Origin: Mallotus nudiflorus
Taxonomy: Eukaryota; Streptophyta; Magnoliopsida; Malpighiales; Euphorbiaceae
Assembly (NCBI GenBank): GCA_947683625.1
Contig: CANTUR010000460.1
Location: forward strand, 425,001-489,000
DNA: 64,000 nucleotides
Direction of reading: 5' to 3'
Shown here: positions 47,251 to 59,980 of the stretch, piece after piece
Layout: every line of letters begins with the position of its first letter
Position numbering within the stretch: position 1 is the first letter of the stretch
Program-made: the position numbers and the translations under genes
Notes under the pieces: model-generated
Told to the model about the DNA's origin: nothing
Database searches by the model: none
The model's input: only the letters and a program-made list of their open reading frames with translations

Positions 47251-48610
47251 TAATCTTCTACAACTATGGATCTCTTCTCTGAGCTACTTTAACTCTATCA
47301 AAGTACACTGATCGTACTCTGAATTAAGCTAAAAGACACTTTTTGGTCACTTTCAACTAACCCCAGATCAATCAATCCATGCAGTTCTTTAATTATTAGC
47401 CTCCTTTCTATGCTGATATGTGTAAGACTGCTTGCTGACTTCCTACTCAGTGCATCAGCTACCACATTCACTTTACCCGAATGGTAAAGAATAGAGCAAT
47501 CATAATCTTTCAGAAGTTTCATCCATCTCCTCTGTCTCAAATTCAAGTCTCTCTATTAAAAGATATACTTTAAGCTCTTGTGGTCAATGTATATCTCACA
47601 AGTCACACCATATAAATAATGCATCCATGTCTTCAAAGCAAATACCATATCTGTCATTTCCATGTAATGGGTAGGGTAGTTATGCTCATGCTTCTTAAAC
47701 TTCTATAAAGCATAAGCAACCACTCTCCCATTCTACATCAGTACACACTCCCATCCTACTTGGGAAGCATCACAGTACACTGTATACCCCTTAACACCTG
47801 AAGGTAAAGTCAATATTGGAGCTGAAGTCAACAAGACCTTAAGCAACTGGAAGTGCTCTTCACATCTGTCAGTAAAAAAAATGACATTTTTCTAAGTTAG
47901 CCTTATTAAAGGTGCTACAATCTTAGAGAAATCTTTCACGAATCTTCTATAATAGCCAGCTAAACCTAGAAAACTCCTAACTTCTATCACAGTCGTTGGC
48001 TTTGGCCATTCTGTAATAGCTTTTATCTTTTTGGGATCTACTTGTATGTTGTCTCTAAACACCATATAGCCTAAAAATGCCACTTGATCCAACCAAAATT
48101 CACATTTAGAGAATTTGGCATATAGTTGATGCTGTCTCAAAGTCTGAAGCACCATCCTCAAATACATGACATGCTCAACTTCACTCATCGAATATACCAA
48201 GACATCATCAATAAAGACTATCACAAATTGATTCAAGAATAGCCTAAATACCCAGTTCATCAAGTCCATAAAGGCTGCTGGGGCATTAGTCAACCCAAAG
48301 GACATCACAAAAAATTTATAGTGGCCATATCTTGTTCGAAATGCATTTTTAAGTACATCTCCACTTCTAATCCTTAACTAATGATACCTAGATCTCAAGT
48401 CAATCTTAGAAAAGTAATGAGCTCCCTAAAGCTGATCAAACAACTCATCAATCCTAAGAAAAGGATACTTGTTCTTGATGGTAACCTTGTTTAGCTGTCT
48501 GTAATCAAAACATAATCGAAGGCTACCATCCTTCTTCTTCACAAATAGCATAGGAGCACCTTAAAGAGATGAACTAGGCCTGATAAAATCCATTTTAAGT
48601 AATTCTTACA
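47251..48610 (-). pseudogene. Element D reverse transcriptase and RNase H (pseudogene)
   Basis: The open piece 47892-48308 has SFGLTNAPAAFMDLMN, an intact FIDD box (VIVFIDDVLVYS), FSKCEFWLDQVAFLG and EVRSFLGLAGYYRRF. Upstream RT blocks (KKKDGSLRL, DYRQLNKV, FSKIDLRS) are readable with stops. RNase H pieces follow, ending with RQRRWMKLLKDYDCSILYH and VVADALSRKS (47298-47546). Same role and order as in element A. Confidence 0.88.
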
Positions 48611-48611
48611 A

Positions 48612-49330
48612 CTATTCCTTAAGCTCCTTCAATTTTTCCAATGTCATTCTATAAGGTGGCATCGAGATAGGATCTATACCTAGTACAACATCTATATAGA
48701 ACTTTATCTCTTTGTCTGGTGGCAATCCTGGTAATTCTTCAAGAAACTCGTACACCATAGGCATCTTCTCAATTGCCCCCATATTAATCTTTATATCTTT
48801 GACCATAACTAAATAGCATGCACATCCCCTTGTAAGCATTTTCCTAGTTGTGATAACAGAAATAAGAATCTGAGGCATCGAACACTTATCACCTCGAAAT
48901 CAAAATTCTTCATCATTAGGGATTCTGAAAATCACCTCTTTTGCCTGAAAATCTAGAGTAGCATAATGTTGGGCTAACCAATCCATCCCCAAGATCACAT
49001 CAAAATCGATCATATCCAATAACACCAAATTTGCAAGCAACTCTCTACCTTCCACAAAGGCAGGATAAGATGGAAAGAAGATGTCTATCTCTAACTCATC
49101 ACTAAGTGGAGTCACTACAGACAAAGGAAACAAAAATTTAGATGGTTTTCACTTAATCCTCGAAGCAAAAATAGGCAAAATAAAGGAATGCAATGCACCA
49201 TGATCAAATAAAACTCTAGCTTCAAAAGAATACACTGAGAGAATACCTGTTACCATGGCATTGGATGCTTGAGCATCTTGAGGATTTAGAGTAAACACCC
49301 TAGCCTACCCATATCTAGCTGCTGGGAACT
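48612..49330 (-). pseudogene. Element D protease and protease-RT linker (pseudogene)
   Basis: Two open pieces, 48900-49133 (TPLSDELEIDIFFPSYPAF, RELLANLVLLDMIDFDVILG, MDWLAQHYATLDF) and 48612-48878 (ARG-type TRKMLTRGC, VYEFLEELPGLPPDKEIKF, PPYRM), match the element A protease region. The active-site block upstream (LFDHGALHSF-like, about 49180-49215) has Asp-His-Gly in place of Asp-[SP]-Gly. Confidence 0.82.
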
Positions 49331-49399
49331 GGAAGGCTAAGTGAATCCTCTACCACTCGATCTACCCCCATGTCTACCTATTGAACCTCAGCCTTGCTA

Positions 49400-50645
49400 G
49401 CCCACAAACTAAATTGGCCTCTGCTGAGGATATATATGTGCCTAGTAAGGCTGATGCACTTACTAGAATGGCAGAACAATTGAAGATGACGATCCTTAGG
49501 CGTAAGAAGATTGATACTCGGTGTTAGGACAAGCTTTGGCAAAATGTCCAACCTACCTACACTTGAAGCATGCTCTGGTCAATAAATGACACGACCATAA
49601 GTAGGATATATACTGGGCCCCGAGCCTGAACTGCCATACCCAGAGCTTTGACTACTACTACCACTGCTAGCTCTAAGTTTAAACCTCAGAGGTCTACTAC
49701 TCCACCTACTGTGTTTGCTAGACTTATGTACCCAACTACCTCAATGGCCCTGCAGTGAAGTACTTGCAGTTTGCATACCGATACTACCCATTTGAAACAC
49801 AGGCTGCTAAATCCCCTATGTCCTCATTATTCCACTACTGTTACTCACATACGGGTCAGAGATAGTACCATGCATGATATGGCATCTCTTAAGCTGTCAA
49901 GCCTCCTTAATAACACTGTCCAATCTACAATCCTTAGTTTGAATGCTAATATAGGCTACACCTAAACCAATCACAAACAACTCTACTGCTCTCCTGTCAT
50001 CCTGCATCACATCCATAACATGATGACCCAACCTGAGGAACTTATGAGTATACTTTACAACTAACCGATCACCCTTACTAATATGTAGTAGCTGCCACTT
50101 GTAGTTATCCCTTAATGATTCTAGACAGAAGTACCTCAGAAACTGCTCTTTAAACTCCAACTAAGACATCATAGTCATGCGTAGTTGGATGGACTGCATA
50201 AACCAGTCCTAAGTTATGGCCTGAACAAATAGCTCTGCCACTATAATCCTCTGATAATCTGTGTAGCTTGTTCGAGTCCTAGCCTCAATAGTATTAAGGA
50301 AATTCAATGCATCTCCCGTGCTATCAAAGGAAACTCTCCCTACTCTAGAGTACAGTAACACTGTATTTGCATTAAACATCCCCTGATTCATCTGCTGTAA
50401 CATCAACTAAAAGTTGCCAAGCCTTAGTTGATGCTTGCTATACCAGCTGCAAAAGCTGCAGGATCAACCTCAGGAACTCCTTGTTCTACATGTTGCTTTT
50501 GTTCTTGCATATGAATTGCTTCTGCTATAGGTCTACCCCTTCCTCTACGTTGAGGAGCAGGGGGAGGAACCTCATCTTAAATAGATTGCTCATCCTTATC
50601 AAACACTGCACCTGTAGCAGGAGCATCCCATATTCTCCTTCTCAT
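49400..50645 (-). pseudogene. gag: Element D gag pseudogene
   Basis: The start MRRRIWDAPATGAV at 50645 matches element A's gag start, followed by DEQS, PPPAPQRRGRGRP and DPAAFAAGIASIN. Capsid pieces at 50209-50406 (GMFNANTVLLYSRVGRVSFD, ALNFLNTIEARTRTSYTDYQ) and 49897-50160 (FKEQFLRYFCLESLRDNYKW, QLLHISKGDRLVVKYTHKF) are still open. The zinc-knuckle region near 49540-49580 retains a CFKC.QVG.. arrangement with the frame damaged. The splice-acceptor-like sequence before the start is damaged (AA instead of AG). Confidence 0.85.
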
Positions 50646-50801
50646 TTTGAAAGAACAAAAACAAATAAGAATTTAAAACACAACATGGAAAAGTAACATG
50701 AAATTCTAGGAACAAGGACAACAATCGACATTATTAACCTAATTATCACAGTAGTTCAAGAAAAACATAACTCAAAGACTATTAGAGCCAAAATAAAACA
50801 T

Positions 50802-50815
50802 GCACTCTGATACCA
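50802..50815 (-). other. Primer-binding site, initiator tRNA-Met (element D)
   Basis: Minus-strand TGGTATCAGAGTGC, four bases inside the 5' LTR end. Confidence 0.88.
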
Positions 50816-50819
50816 ACTT

Positions 50820-53216
50820 TGTCATGACCCAAATCGAAAGGTACGTGACCGATACTAAGGAATGGGGATACATAAAGTACCTGAAACCCATTGTAAGCCC
50901 TAAATTTTTTTTGCAAAATAAACACAATACACTTAACAATAAATTGATAATAAACCAATAATAAACCAACAATAAATGCACAATATCAAATACATATAAT
51001 AATATCCTTCAAATACAACAACGTTTCAATACAAGATATAAATAACACAAGTTCATAGATAACTATTGCGGTGCCTAGAATTTAATTATACAATATATCT
51101 ATCAGTCTAACATACATAGTACAATTGGTGAAGAATGAACCCGGCGCAGACAGGGGATATTAAGGAGCTGACTGTGAGGTCCTGGAAAAAAATAGGTTTA
51201 GGGGAATCAGACCTCACTGAGTGAATTAATTCTATAAAATGCATGCTAGTTTATAAAAACATTTACTAAAACCTCTTTTCAAAATAAATGTAAATAAAGT
51301 AATCATAATCCTTAAAATCATTTATTTTTCACAATAATATTTAAATAAAATCTATTTATAATTCTTAAATCAATTTAATATAAAATCCCTGTAAGAAAAT
51401 ATATAGAATAATTATTTTTGTGGAAAGTCTTGTAGAACACCTAAACCTTAAATCTAATAGCCTTTTGGCTTTCTTTAATCCAAGTGACTACCGTCCCGAG
51501 AGCAAGCTCAACCGAGTTACTGCCACAGTCATTCCACTTATTCCATATTAATGTCCCGAGAGCAAGCTCAACCAAGTTACATCCCTTTTTTTTGGTTTGA
51601 GAGCATTAGCTCTACCGAGCTCTAACCATTTACACTTACTCGAGAGCACATGCTCCACCGAGCCTATTTCACACTTTAAACACATACAGAGATCTTACCC
51701 GTGCGCACGTGGTCCTAATGACACCCACTGGGTAGCACGTTCTACCATTATCTCCAAATCAATTTAAATTATAAATAAATAAATCATTAAATAATGAATA
51801 ATTAAATAATAACCAAGTAAAATATCACAAAGTAATTTCCCTTAAATGTGCTTTCAATTTCTACTTGCAAATACAAAATAAATGATCATGCATATGGCAA
51901 TGTAAATATATTCATAATTTAATCATATACTCATTTCTTTATAATATTTAATTATTTGAAAATATAATAAAAACATGCACCACACACATTTCATAAAATT
52001 AACTCATAGGTTGAGTGTGTCGGGCGATGCGTTCTCTACTGCCTTGGTGCTACGGCTCGTATCCTGGAGTTCTCTAAAATAAATAATATTTATTTAAAAT
52101 ACACTCATAATATAAAATAAAACAAATTCATGAAAATTCTCAAAAATTATAAAAACTATGGAATTGACGAAACTTACTTGGCCAAGGACATAAAGTCAAT
52201 TAAAACTAGAAATTCGACATAGGTCGATGTCATATTTTACGAGAAATTTACAGAAAATTTGACAAAATCTCTTCTATAAAACGGATATCTCTCCACTAAA
52301 AGTAGAGTTGTTCCTATACAAAAACACACTTCTATTCATAACATAATTCTACACTTGGGTCGGATTCTCAAACTATGCACAATTCCCTGACCGAGATCAC
52401 CAAAACACTACCATCAAAACTAATTTAAATCATAAAAATACATAGCAAAATTTTATCAAAATCTAATTCGGTTATAAAACAATTTTTTTAAAAATAATGA
52501 TATACAAAAAATCCAAATTTTCATTTAATCCAATAAAATTCCTTATTTAACATATAATATCTATATTGAAGAATTATAAATTATAAAATTTCAGAAATTT
52601 ATAAAAATGTATATTAGTACTAATTTTAATTAAATCAACCAAATAATTAAATACTATAATATTTACATACATTATATTATTTCTTGAAAAATTAATCTAT
52701 AATTAACAAAATATATAAAAATACTAATTTAACTAATAAAATTATTTTATACCTTCTAAAATTAAAATTATCATTATACACAATAATTTAACTGCAAATT
52801 TACTAAAACCCAATTAAAATCAATTTATACAATTTTTTTCTAAAAATTCATATTTCACATAAATTTTTAAAAATTCATAACTTAAAATCTATAATTAATT
52901 TTAACAAACTTCCTTCACAAGATAAACTCTAAAAAATAAATAGAATTTAATAAAAATAAGAATAAATTTGTATCCCAAGACGGTGTGAACAATAATTGAC
53001 ACTCGAAAAATTTGAATTTTTCAAATAATTTTAGAAACTTAAACAAAAATTACCCTTACATTGCTAATGACCTCTATAATAAAATTACTAAAGTAAATTA
53101 AGTCTAAAACTCATCAAAAATTTAAAAATTAACAAAATACAAAAAATATATAATTTACATTTACTTCGATGTACAACGATTCAGACGGTGGATCCACAAT
53201 CCAAGGGTAAATTATT
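50820..53216 (-). repeat. 5' LTR of element D, outer end missing
   Basis: In sense orientation it ends GGGTCATGACA at 50820. Similarity to the 3' LTR runs to about 53216 (3' LTR position about 45430), so about 410 bases of U3 and leader are missing. They are replaced by flanking repeat X. Confidence 0.88.
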
Positions 53217-53221
53217 TATGA

Positions 53222-53342
53222 ATAATTCATATATTTGTTGTTAGTGAGGAGCACCTTAACCGAGTCTTGTCGCCATTTGATTTTTCTATCAAACATCCGA
53301 GGATGTGTGGGTCACCCTGTCCAAGATTCGAGTCGGGATTGA
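53222..53342 (+). repeat. Flanking direct repeat X, right copy
   Basis: Second copy of the 120-base segment that precedes element D (42964-43084). After its end GATTGACA the host flank continues CATCTATTTTG. Confidence 0.9.
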
Positions 53343-54694
53343 CACATCTATTTTGTTTTTTGGATGCTTGTGACAAAGCCTTTTTGCCTTGAGTTGGGTG
53401 TTAGTTTTTAGCGTAAACCTGTGATGTGTGGATTTTTAGACGCACATCTAGACATGGATAAGGTCCTTCGAGAGCTTTATAGAGTCTTATAGTGTTTCTA
53501 ATTATTTTGAACTATTTGGTGTTGAAATATTTATTTTATACTTAATATATCTTGATGAACCTTTTGATAGTATGCCTAGATAGAGGCTTTGCTAGTTGTT
53601 TACAGATAATACTCCTCTCTCACAATACCATCATCAAATGGGGTATTCCGGTGAGGTGCTTAAAGGTATTAACGGAGCAACTTTTCATCATAAAATTGAA
53701 ATATTAAGTGATCAATGGAGCAAATTACTCTTATGATTGTTTATGAAATTAGAAATGGACAAACTTTATGTTTGATTTGAAATTTTTTCTAAATGTACCA
53801 AAATTTTTAAAAATTATTATCTTTTTGTGCATATAAATATCAAAATACAAAATGGTTACCTTTATCTCATTTCCTAAAAGAAAATCAAATTGAAAATGAT
53901 GGGAAACATTTTGTGCTCATATGATCATAATGGACAAATTGCAAAGTCAAAAAATAAATCTAAATTTGGTCCATATATAGTTGTGGACTGTGTAGGTCTC
54001 TTCAATTGAAATTGAATGCATGCATGGGTGAAAGAAATTGTTACATACAAAATTAAAGAGCCTTAATTAGTCCCTTTTTTTTTTCTATATTTTTTAGGGG
54101 ATGAAAGTGCCACCGTTAACATATCTAGAGACTGGAGTGTGGGATGAGTTACAATCAACAAACAAAATTGTATGGTCATTAATTGGGACTCACATGCATG
54201 CACGCAATTGCTAGCTAGTGAGAATTGGTGCCTCCTGCTGCTGCTGCTGGTGGTGGCAGAGTTTCCTTACGCATTAACTTCTCTGTAAATATGACTGGAG
54301 TAGTGCTTTACAGGTCGAGTTTTGTTACGCATTAATGTACTTCCAGCAACTGTAGGAATGTAATCTTAAGTCGAGCTTTAATAAATTTGAACCCAAAAAA
54401 AAAAAAAAAAACTCAAACTTGAACTTAATCAAATTTAATTGTTTTTTTATTATATATTACGATCAATATAATTCATATGAATATTAATTTTATTTTAGAG
54501 GTAAAGATTACTATATATATATATATAGACACACACATTTGAATTTTATAATTTTATAATGACAAGGGAAAATCATAAATAAAATATTTATAATTTTATT
54601 ATATTAATTTGCAATATTTTTTTACAATGAAATTTACAATTTTAGTATTTGTGATTTTTTTCTTATTCAATATTTAAAAATTGAAACTTTTATT

Positions 54695-54772
<78 letters not shown>

Positions 54773-54837
54773 GAGGGAGGGGTACGATGGGCAAAATTAC
54801 AAAAAACTCTGCACATATTATTTTGTAAAAATTGGAT
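53343..54837. other. Intergenic DNA without a recognisable gene
   Basis: No coding relic was recognised. It includes a CTGCTGCTGCTGCTGG run at 54235, two TTACGCATTAA blocks (54267 and 54323), a poly-A run at 54397 and a (TA)n run at 54701-54769 adjoining the truncated element E. Confidence 0.55.
54701..54769. repeat. (TA)n microsatellite
   Basis: Pure TA run of about 69 bases. Confidence 0.95.
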
Positions 54838-55831
54838 AAATCTTAATACATAATATCTAAATTTAAAATATACAGTTATACAATTTTCTACTACGGTACA
54901 CAAATACTAATATAAATACAACTATATAGACCTATATAAAATAGCCAGTGAAGAAGCTACACGACATAGAGGAGTAGGCCTAACAGAAAACTCTCAAACT
55001 CCTGAAAAAAATAAGTTGAAGAGAGTTAAACCTCATTAAGTAAGTTAATAAAGGAAATGAATGCGGTTTGAAAATCTTCTTTAAAATAATTTTTTTTTAT
55101 AAAAATAATATATTCATAAGTTTATTCAAATCATTTGATATACATATAAGAAATCCATTTTTCAAAAGGAAAGAAATAAATATTAAATTTTTTTTTAAAA
55201 CATTTCAGTTTAAATTTTTTTGGTAAAACCCGATTTATCAATTTTTAAACAGCTATACAACTCACTTAAATCTAAGATTGCCGGATTCCGAGAGTAAAGC
55301 ATCATCAAGAGCAAAGAGTAATATAATTAATATAATAACATATTTTACCAGTGCACACACAGTTTTAATGAAACACATCAAGTAGTCCGTTCTACCGTTA
55401 TTTATTTAAAATAAATGAAGATAAATAAAACAAGAAAAATTAAAATAAATAAAAATAAAATAAATAAACTAAAAATTAAATCATGCAACATTATTTAAGA
55501 ATACCGACTAAAATCTCATTAAATTAAATTTATCAGAATTTAATATGTTTTTTTTTTATTTAAAAACCCGATATATAATTCAAATATTAACTTACAAGAT
55601 GAAGGCACTCCTCTGATACATTGTGTCCGACCTTGACCATTAGACGCGATCGAAGGGGTGGCTGAAAGACATAAAAGGAAAGTGACAATCAGAAAATACA
55701 ACCCTAACCTCTAGAATTCTAAGGAAGACTCGATTCGAACTCAGAATAATACATTAGGATTGACCTGGTATCACGTTTTACGAAAAATCTATCGAAAATT
55801 CGACAGAATTTCCTCTGTAAAACGGACATCC

Positions 55832-55847
55832 CTCTACCGAAGTAGAG
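55832..55847 (-). promoter_or_regulatory. Conserved LTR hairpin with UUCG-type loop
   Basis: In sense orientation CTCTAC-TTCG-GTAGAG, a 6-bp perfect stem closed by C-G around TTCG. It is followed by GATGTCCGTTTTACAGAGG, the same context as the hairpins of A and D. Confidence 0.6.
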
Positions 55848-56819
55848 TCAATCTTGCAAGTAAACATACTTCTAAATTCCACATAAGCTTTACACCTCGG
55901 GTTGGGATTCTGAACTATATAATCTCCGACCAAGGTTCACAATCTCCAACCGAGGTTCACAATCCACCAAAAATAAATAATTTAATAATAAATATTTAAA
56001 ATCATTAAAAATCCATAGAATACTCAAAATGCCACAATTTAATTTATTTCAATAATAAAACATTAAAACTAATTATTTTTTTTTCAAAATAGATAATAAA
56101 ATCCCAATAATTTATATAATATTAATAAAATCCAATTTAACAATTATTCATCATAAAATAGTCAAATTCACATTTAACTATTTAAATTGCTTAAATATAT
56201 TATAAAACTAACAAAAAAAAACCATTTAATCACAAAATACTAAATAATTTAATATTAAATATAATTTTCAAAAATTAAAATTAATTAGTTAAAAAAATAG
56301 AAATTAATTTATAAAATTTTTTCTAGTACTCTATAAATTCTAAAACCATTTAAAATATAATTTAACTATATTTTCAACAAAATTACACAATTACCCTCAA
56401 AATTCCAATATTCATATAAACATAATAATTCCTCAAAAATAATATTAATTTACTAAAAATAATTTTATTAACACAAAAATTATTAACTTAATATACTAAT
56501 AACTAATTACTCAAATTCCAACCAAAAATAATTAATTAACATAATTAACAAAAATTAAAATTTATATTATTAAAATATTCAAAAATACCCATAATTAAAA
56601 TTAACTAAAATAATTTAAAATCAACTAAGTACATATAGATCAACTCAAAATCAACCAAATACATAAAAATAAATTAAGCAAAAATTATATTAATTAATTA
56701 AAAATTAAACTAAACACAATAACTAATAAATAACTAACAATCTACTAACAGTTAACTAGTAAACAACCCAGAAATCAAACTCACAACCCAACTAAATCAG
56801 CCTAAAAGTCACCTAAAAC

Positions 56820-56945
56820 AGAAATCTATGATAGAAGAGCTATTGTTGTCATTGATGTTGCTATCCCTATTGTTGTTGATGTTGTTCTTGATGCTGTTGT
56901 TGTTGTAGTTGTTGTCGTTGATGTTGTTGTAGTTAAGACAACAAG
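56820..56945 (-). repeat. Imperfect (AAC)n/(GTT)n triplet tract in element E LTR
   Basis: TTGTTG-rich on the plus strand (TTGTTGATGTTGTT and similar), so the element's transcript strand is AAC-rich. It occupies the place of the GC-rich leader segment of element A. The Asn-rich frame is a consequence of the triplets. Confidence 0.8.
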
Positions 56946-57131
56946 AAGAAAAAGAAACAGATGGTGATGAAGATGAAGTGAGGTGATGAGGATGCTGCTG
57001 GTTGATGACTATGCGAGGAAGGGGACAAGGAAACAGCATTGGAAAGAAAAAAGAAAGACAAGAAGGGAATAGGTAGAGTAAAAAGGGGTTTGACTATATA
57101 GTTGGTGAGTTTTTTTTTTTTAACTATACTA

Positions 57132-57135
<4 letters not shown>

Positions 57136-57168
<33 letters not shown>
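57136..57168. repeat. (CA)n microsatellite
   Basis: Pure CA run of about 33 bases near the start of element E's 3' LTR. Confidence 0.95.
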
Positions 57169-57169
<1 letters not shown>

Positions 57170-57368
57170 CACCTCACAATAATAAAATAACCATAGTTTA
57201 AAATAGTGCTAATAATAATAATAATGCCATATAAAAATAACAACGATTAAAATAAAATAATGTACATGTATGTAATAATAACAACATAAAAATAAAATAA
57301 AATAATTAATATTGCTAAAATCTCAATATATATTTATATAAAATAATTTAAAAATTCAGGTTATTACA

Positions 57369-57384
57369 GTCTTCCCTCCTTTAA
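57369..57384 (-). other. Polypurine tract of element E
   Basis: Minus-strand AAAGGAGGGAAGAC directly before the 3' LTR. Confidence 0.8.
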
Positions 57385-57432
57385 GAAATTTGTCCTCGAA
57401 TTTCAAAGAAAATCAAGGAAATAAAAAGTCTA

Positions 57433-58760
57433 TTAATGAAAAAGATAGAGATAGGCGACTTGCATCTTGGATTCTGTCTCCCACGTACAATCTTTTGCTG
57501 CGTGATTACTCCAAAGCACTTTTACCATCGGAATCTCTCGGGAGCGATGATGACAAAGCTGACGATCCACAATCACCACTGGGTACTCCTTGTAAGATAA
57601 ATCTTTGCTGAGCTCCACTGCTTGAGGCTAAAGTACACGAGAAGTATCAGGAATATACTTTCTTAGCATAAACACATGGAACACTAGGTGGATTCAAGAT
57701 AACTCAGGTGGCAACACCAATCTATAGGCTACTTCTCCAAATTATGACCGTATCTCGAAAGGTCTAATGTATCTTGGAGCCAACTTACCTTTCTTACTGA
57801 ACCTCATAACTCCTTTCATTGGAGATACCTTAAAAAAACACCATATCTCCAACTAGAAAGGAAACATCTTTCCTTTTAGGATCAACATAACTCTTCTGCC
57901 TGTTGAATGTTGTCCTCAACCTCTGCTGAATGATAAGAACTTTCTCAGAAGTAATCTATGATAAATACTTGTATGATAAATATTGTTATATGCAAATTCA
58001 ATCAATGGCAAGTGGTTATCCCATTGACCTCCAAAATCCATCACACACATTCTGAGCATATCTTCTAAAGTCTGAATGGTCTTTTTAGACTGACCATCAA
58101 TTTAAGGATGGAATGTTGTACTGAAGTCTAACCTTGTACCCAAGGCTTTATGTAACTCTTGCTAGAAAAATGATGTAAAAGTGGCTCCTCTATTAGATAT
58201 TATGCTCACTGGAACTCCATAAAGACAAATAATTATGCTGACATACAACCGTGCCAACCTATTAGTGGAGTATGTCTTCTTAACTAGCAGAAAGTGAGCT
58301 GACTTAGTTAAACTGTCAATGATCACCTAAATTGCATCAAATCCACCTATCGTCCGAGGCAAACCAGTCACAAAATCCATGGCAATCATATCCCACTTCC
58401 ACTATGGGATAGGCATGGGCTATAACAATCCTGAGGGCCTATGATGCTTTAGTTTCACCTGCTGACATGTGAGACACCTGGATACAAATTCTGCAACATC
58501 CTTGTTCATTCCATTCCACTAGTATGTATCCTTTAAATTATGATACATCTTGGCAGAACGTGGATGAATACTGTAAGTAGAAAAATGTGCCTCTTCCAAG
58601 ATCTTTTTCCTTATATCATCAATGTCTAGCATATACAATCGAGTACCTAAGCGTAGAACACCCTCACTATCTATCATGAACTCTCTTGATTGACCTCATT
58701 GCACCTCAAACATAATTCTCTGTAGCTGTGGGTCCCTTTTTTGAGCTGTCTTAACTCTGT
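57433..58760 (-). pseudogene. Element E integrase and chromodomain (pseudogene)
   Basis: The last open piece (57433-57618) is a nearly complete chromodomain: LSYKEYPVVIVDRQL, SREIPMVKVLWSNHAAKD and CTWETESKMQ, ending in TAA. Upstream, integrase pieces are readable across stops: the zinc-finger part with HPRSAKMYH- and CLTCQQVK-like wording (about 58430-58600), the first catalytic Asp region MAMDFVTGLP-like (about 58365-58400), and the GPF-type end near 57700. It is less complete than in A. Confidence 0.82.
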
Positions 58761-59980
58761 ACAAGTACATTGACTGTACACTGAACTGAGCTAAAAGGCA
58801 TTTCTTAGTCACTTTCCACTACAAACCTTGATTAATCAGCTCATGCAACTCTTGAATAATCAGCCTCCTTTTAATACTGATGTGGGCAAAACTACCTACT
58901 AATTTTTGCTTAACGCATCAGCTACTACATTCACCTTGCCTGGATGGTAAAGAATCTAACTATCATAGTCTTTCAGAAATTCCATCCATCTTCTTTGCCT
59001 GATGTTCAAATCCCTCTGCTTGAAGATATACTTCAAGCTCTTGTGGTCGGTGTATATCTCACAAGTGACACCATACAGATAATGCCTCCAAATCTTCAGT
59101 GCAAATACAACTACTGCCATCTCTAGATTGTGAGTGGGATAATTTTGCTTATGCTTCTTCAATTGCCTTAAAGCATAAGCAACCACTCTGCCATTATGTA
59201 TTAGCACACAACCCAATCCTACACGAGAACTATCACAATACACCGTATATCCATCATCACCAGAGCACAAAGTTAGTACTAGAGCTAAAGTCAATAAATC
59301 CTTGAGCAACTACAAATGCTCCTCACATCTATCAGTCCACATGAATCTAACATTTTTTTTGGTTCAGTTTGGTCAAAGGCACAGTAATCTTAGAGAAATC
59401 ATTCATAAATCTCTTGTAATAGCTTGTTAAACCTAAAAAACTTCTCACTTCAGTAACCGTTGTGGGTCTTGGCCACTCAGTGATTACCTCTATCTTCCTA
59501 GGATCCACCTGAATGCCATCTTTAGACACCACATGGCCTAAGAATGCCACTTGGTTTAACCAGATTTCACATTTTAAAAACTTAGCATACAATTGGTGCT
59601 CTCTCAAAGTTTGCAACACTAATCTCAAATACATCGCATGCTCTGCCTTATTCTTGGAATAGACCAGAATGTCATCAATGAACATAATTATAAATCGGTC
59701 CAAGAATGGCCTAAACACCCTATTCATCAAGTCCATAAAGGCTGCTGGGGCATTAGTCAACCTAAAGGACATTAGTAGGAATTCATAGTGGCCATACCTA
59801 TCTGAAATGCTGACTTGGGTACATCCTCACTTCTAATCCTCAGCTAATGATACCCAGATCTTAAATCAATCTTAGAGAAATATCGAGCTCCTTGCAACTG
59901 ATTAAACAATCATCAATCCTAAGGAGTGGATACTTGTTCTTATTGGTAACCTTATTCAATTATTTGTAGTCAATATAGAG
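58761..59980 (-). pseudogene. Element E reverse transcriptase and RNase H (pseudogene)
   Basis: The open piece 59347-59772 has SFRLTNAPAAFMDLMNRVF, FIDDILVYS (intact FIDD box), AKFLKCEIWLNQVAFLG and EVRSFLGLTSYYKRF. The RNase H piece 58956-59309 has GYTVYCDSSRVGLGCVL, LEMAVVVFALKIWRHYL and IYTDHKSLKYIF. Upstream RT blocks are interrupted by shifts near 59800-59910. Confidence 0.88.

Larger units (their letters stand above)
43085..53216 (-). mobile_element. Element D: Tekay/Del-like chromovirus, minus strand, 5' LTR truncated
   Basis: Reading on the minus strand: 5' LTR (53216-50820, outer end missing), initiator-Met primer site, gag from 50645, protease, RT, RNase H, integrase and chromodomain to 45912, purine tract, 3' LTR (45842-43085). 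Coding order and wording are those of element A, but nucleotide similarity outside genes is limited to short LTR blocks, so it is a separate family of the same clade. All frames carry stops and shifts. Confidence 0.9.
54838..57368 (-). repeat. 3' LTR of element E, end missing
   Basis: Sense start TGTAATAACCTGAATT at 57368. It aligns with 62006-64000 of the other LTR and beyond. The left edge lies at about 54838 where AAATCTTAATACATAATAT begins; the terminal part matching 61770-62005 is missing. The GCTCTC array (62440-62720 in the other LTR) is reduced to a remnant at 55286-55320, an internal deletion. Confidence 0.85.

Noticed and set aside
56809..57039. Asn-rich 76-codon open frame
   Set aside because: Produced by AAC triplets in element E's LTR; not a protein gene.
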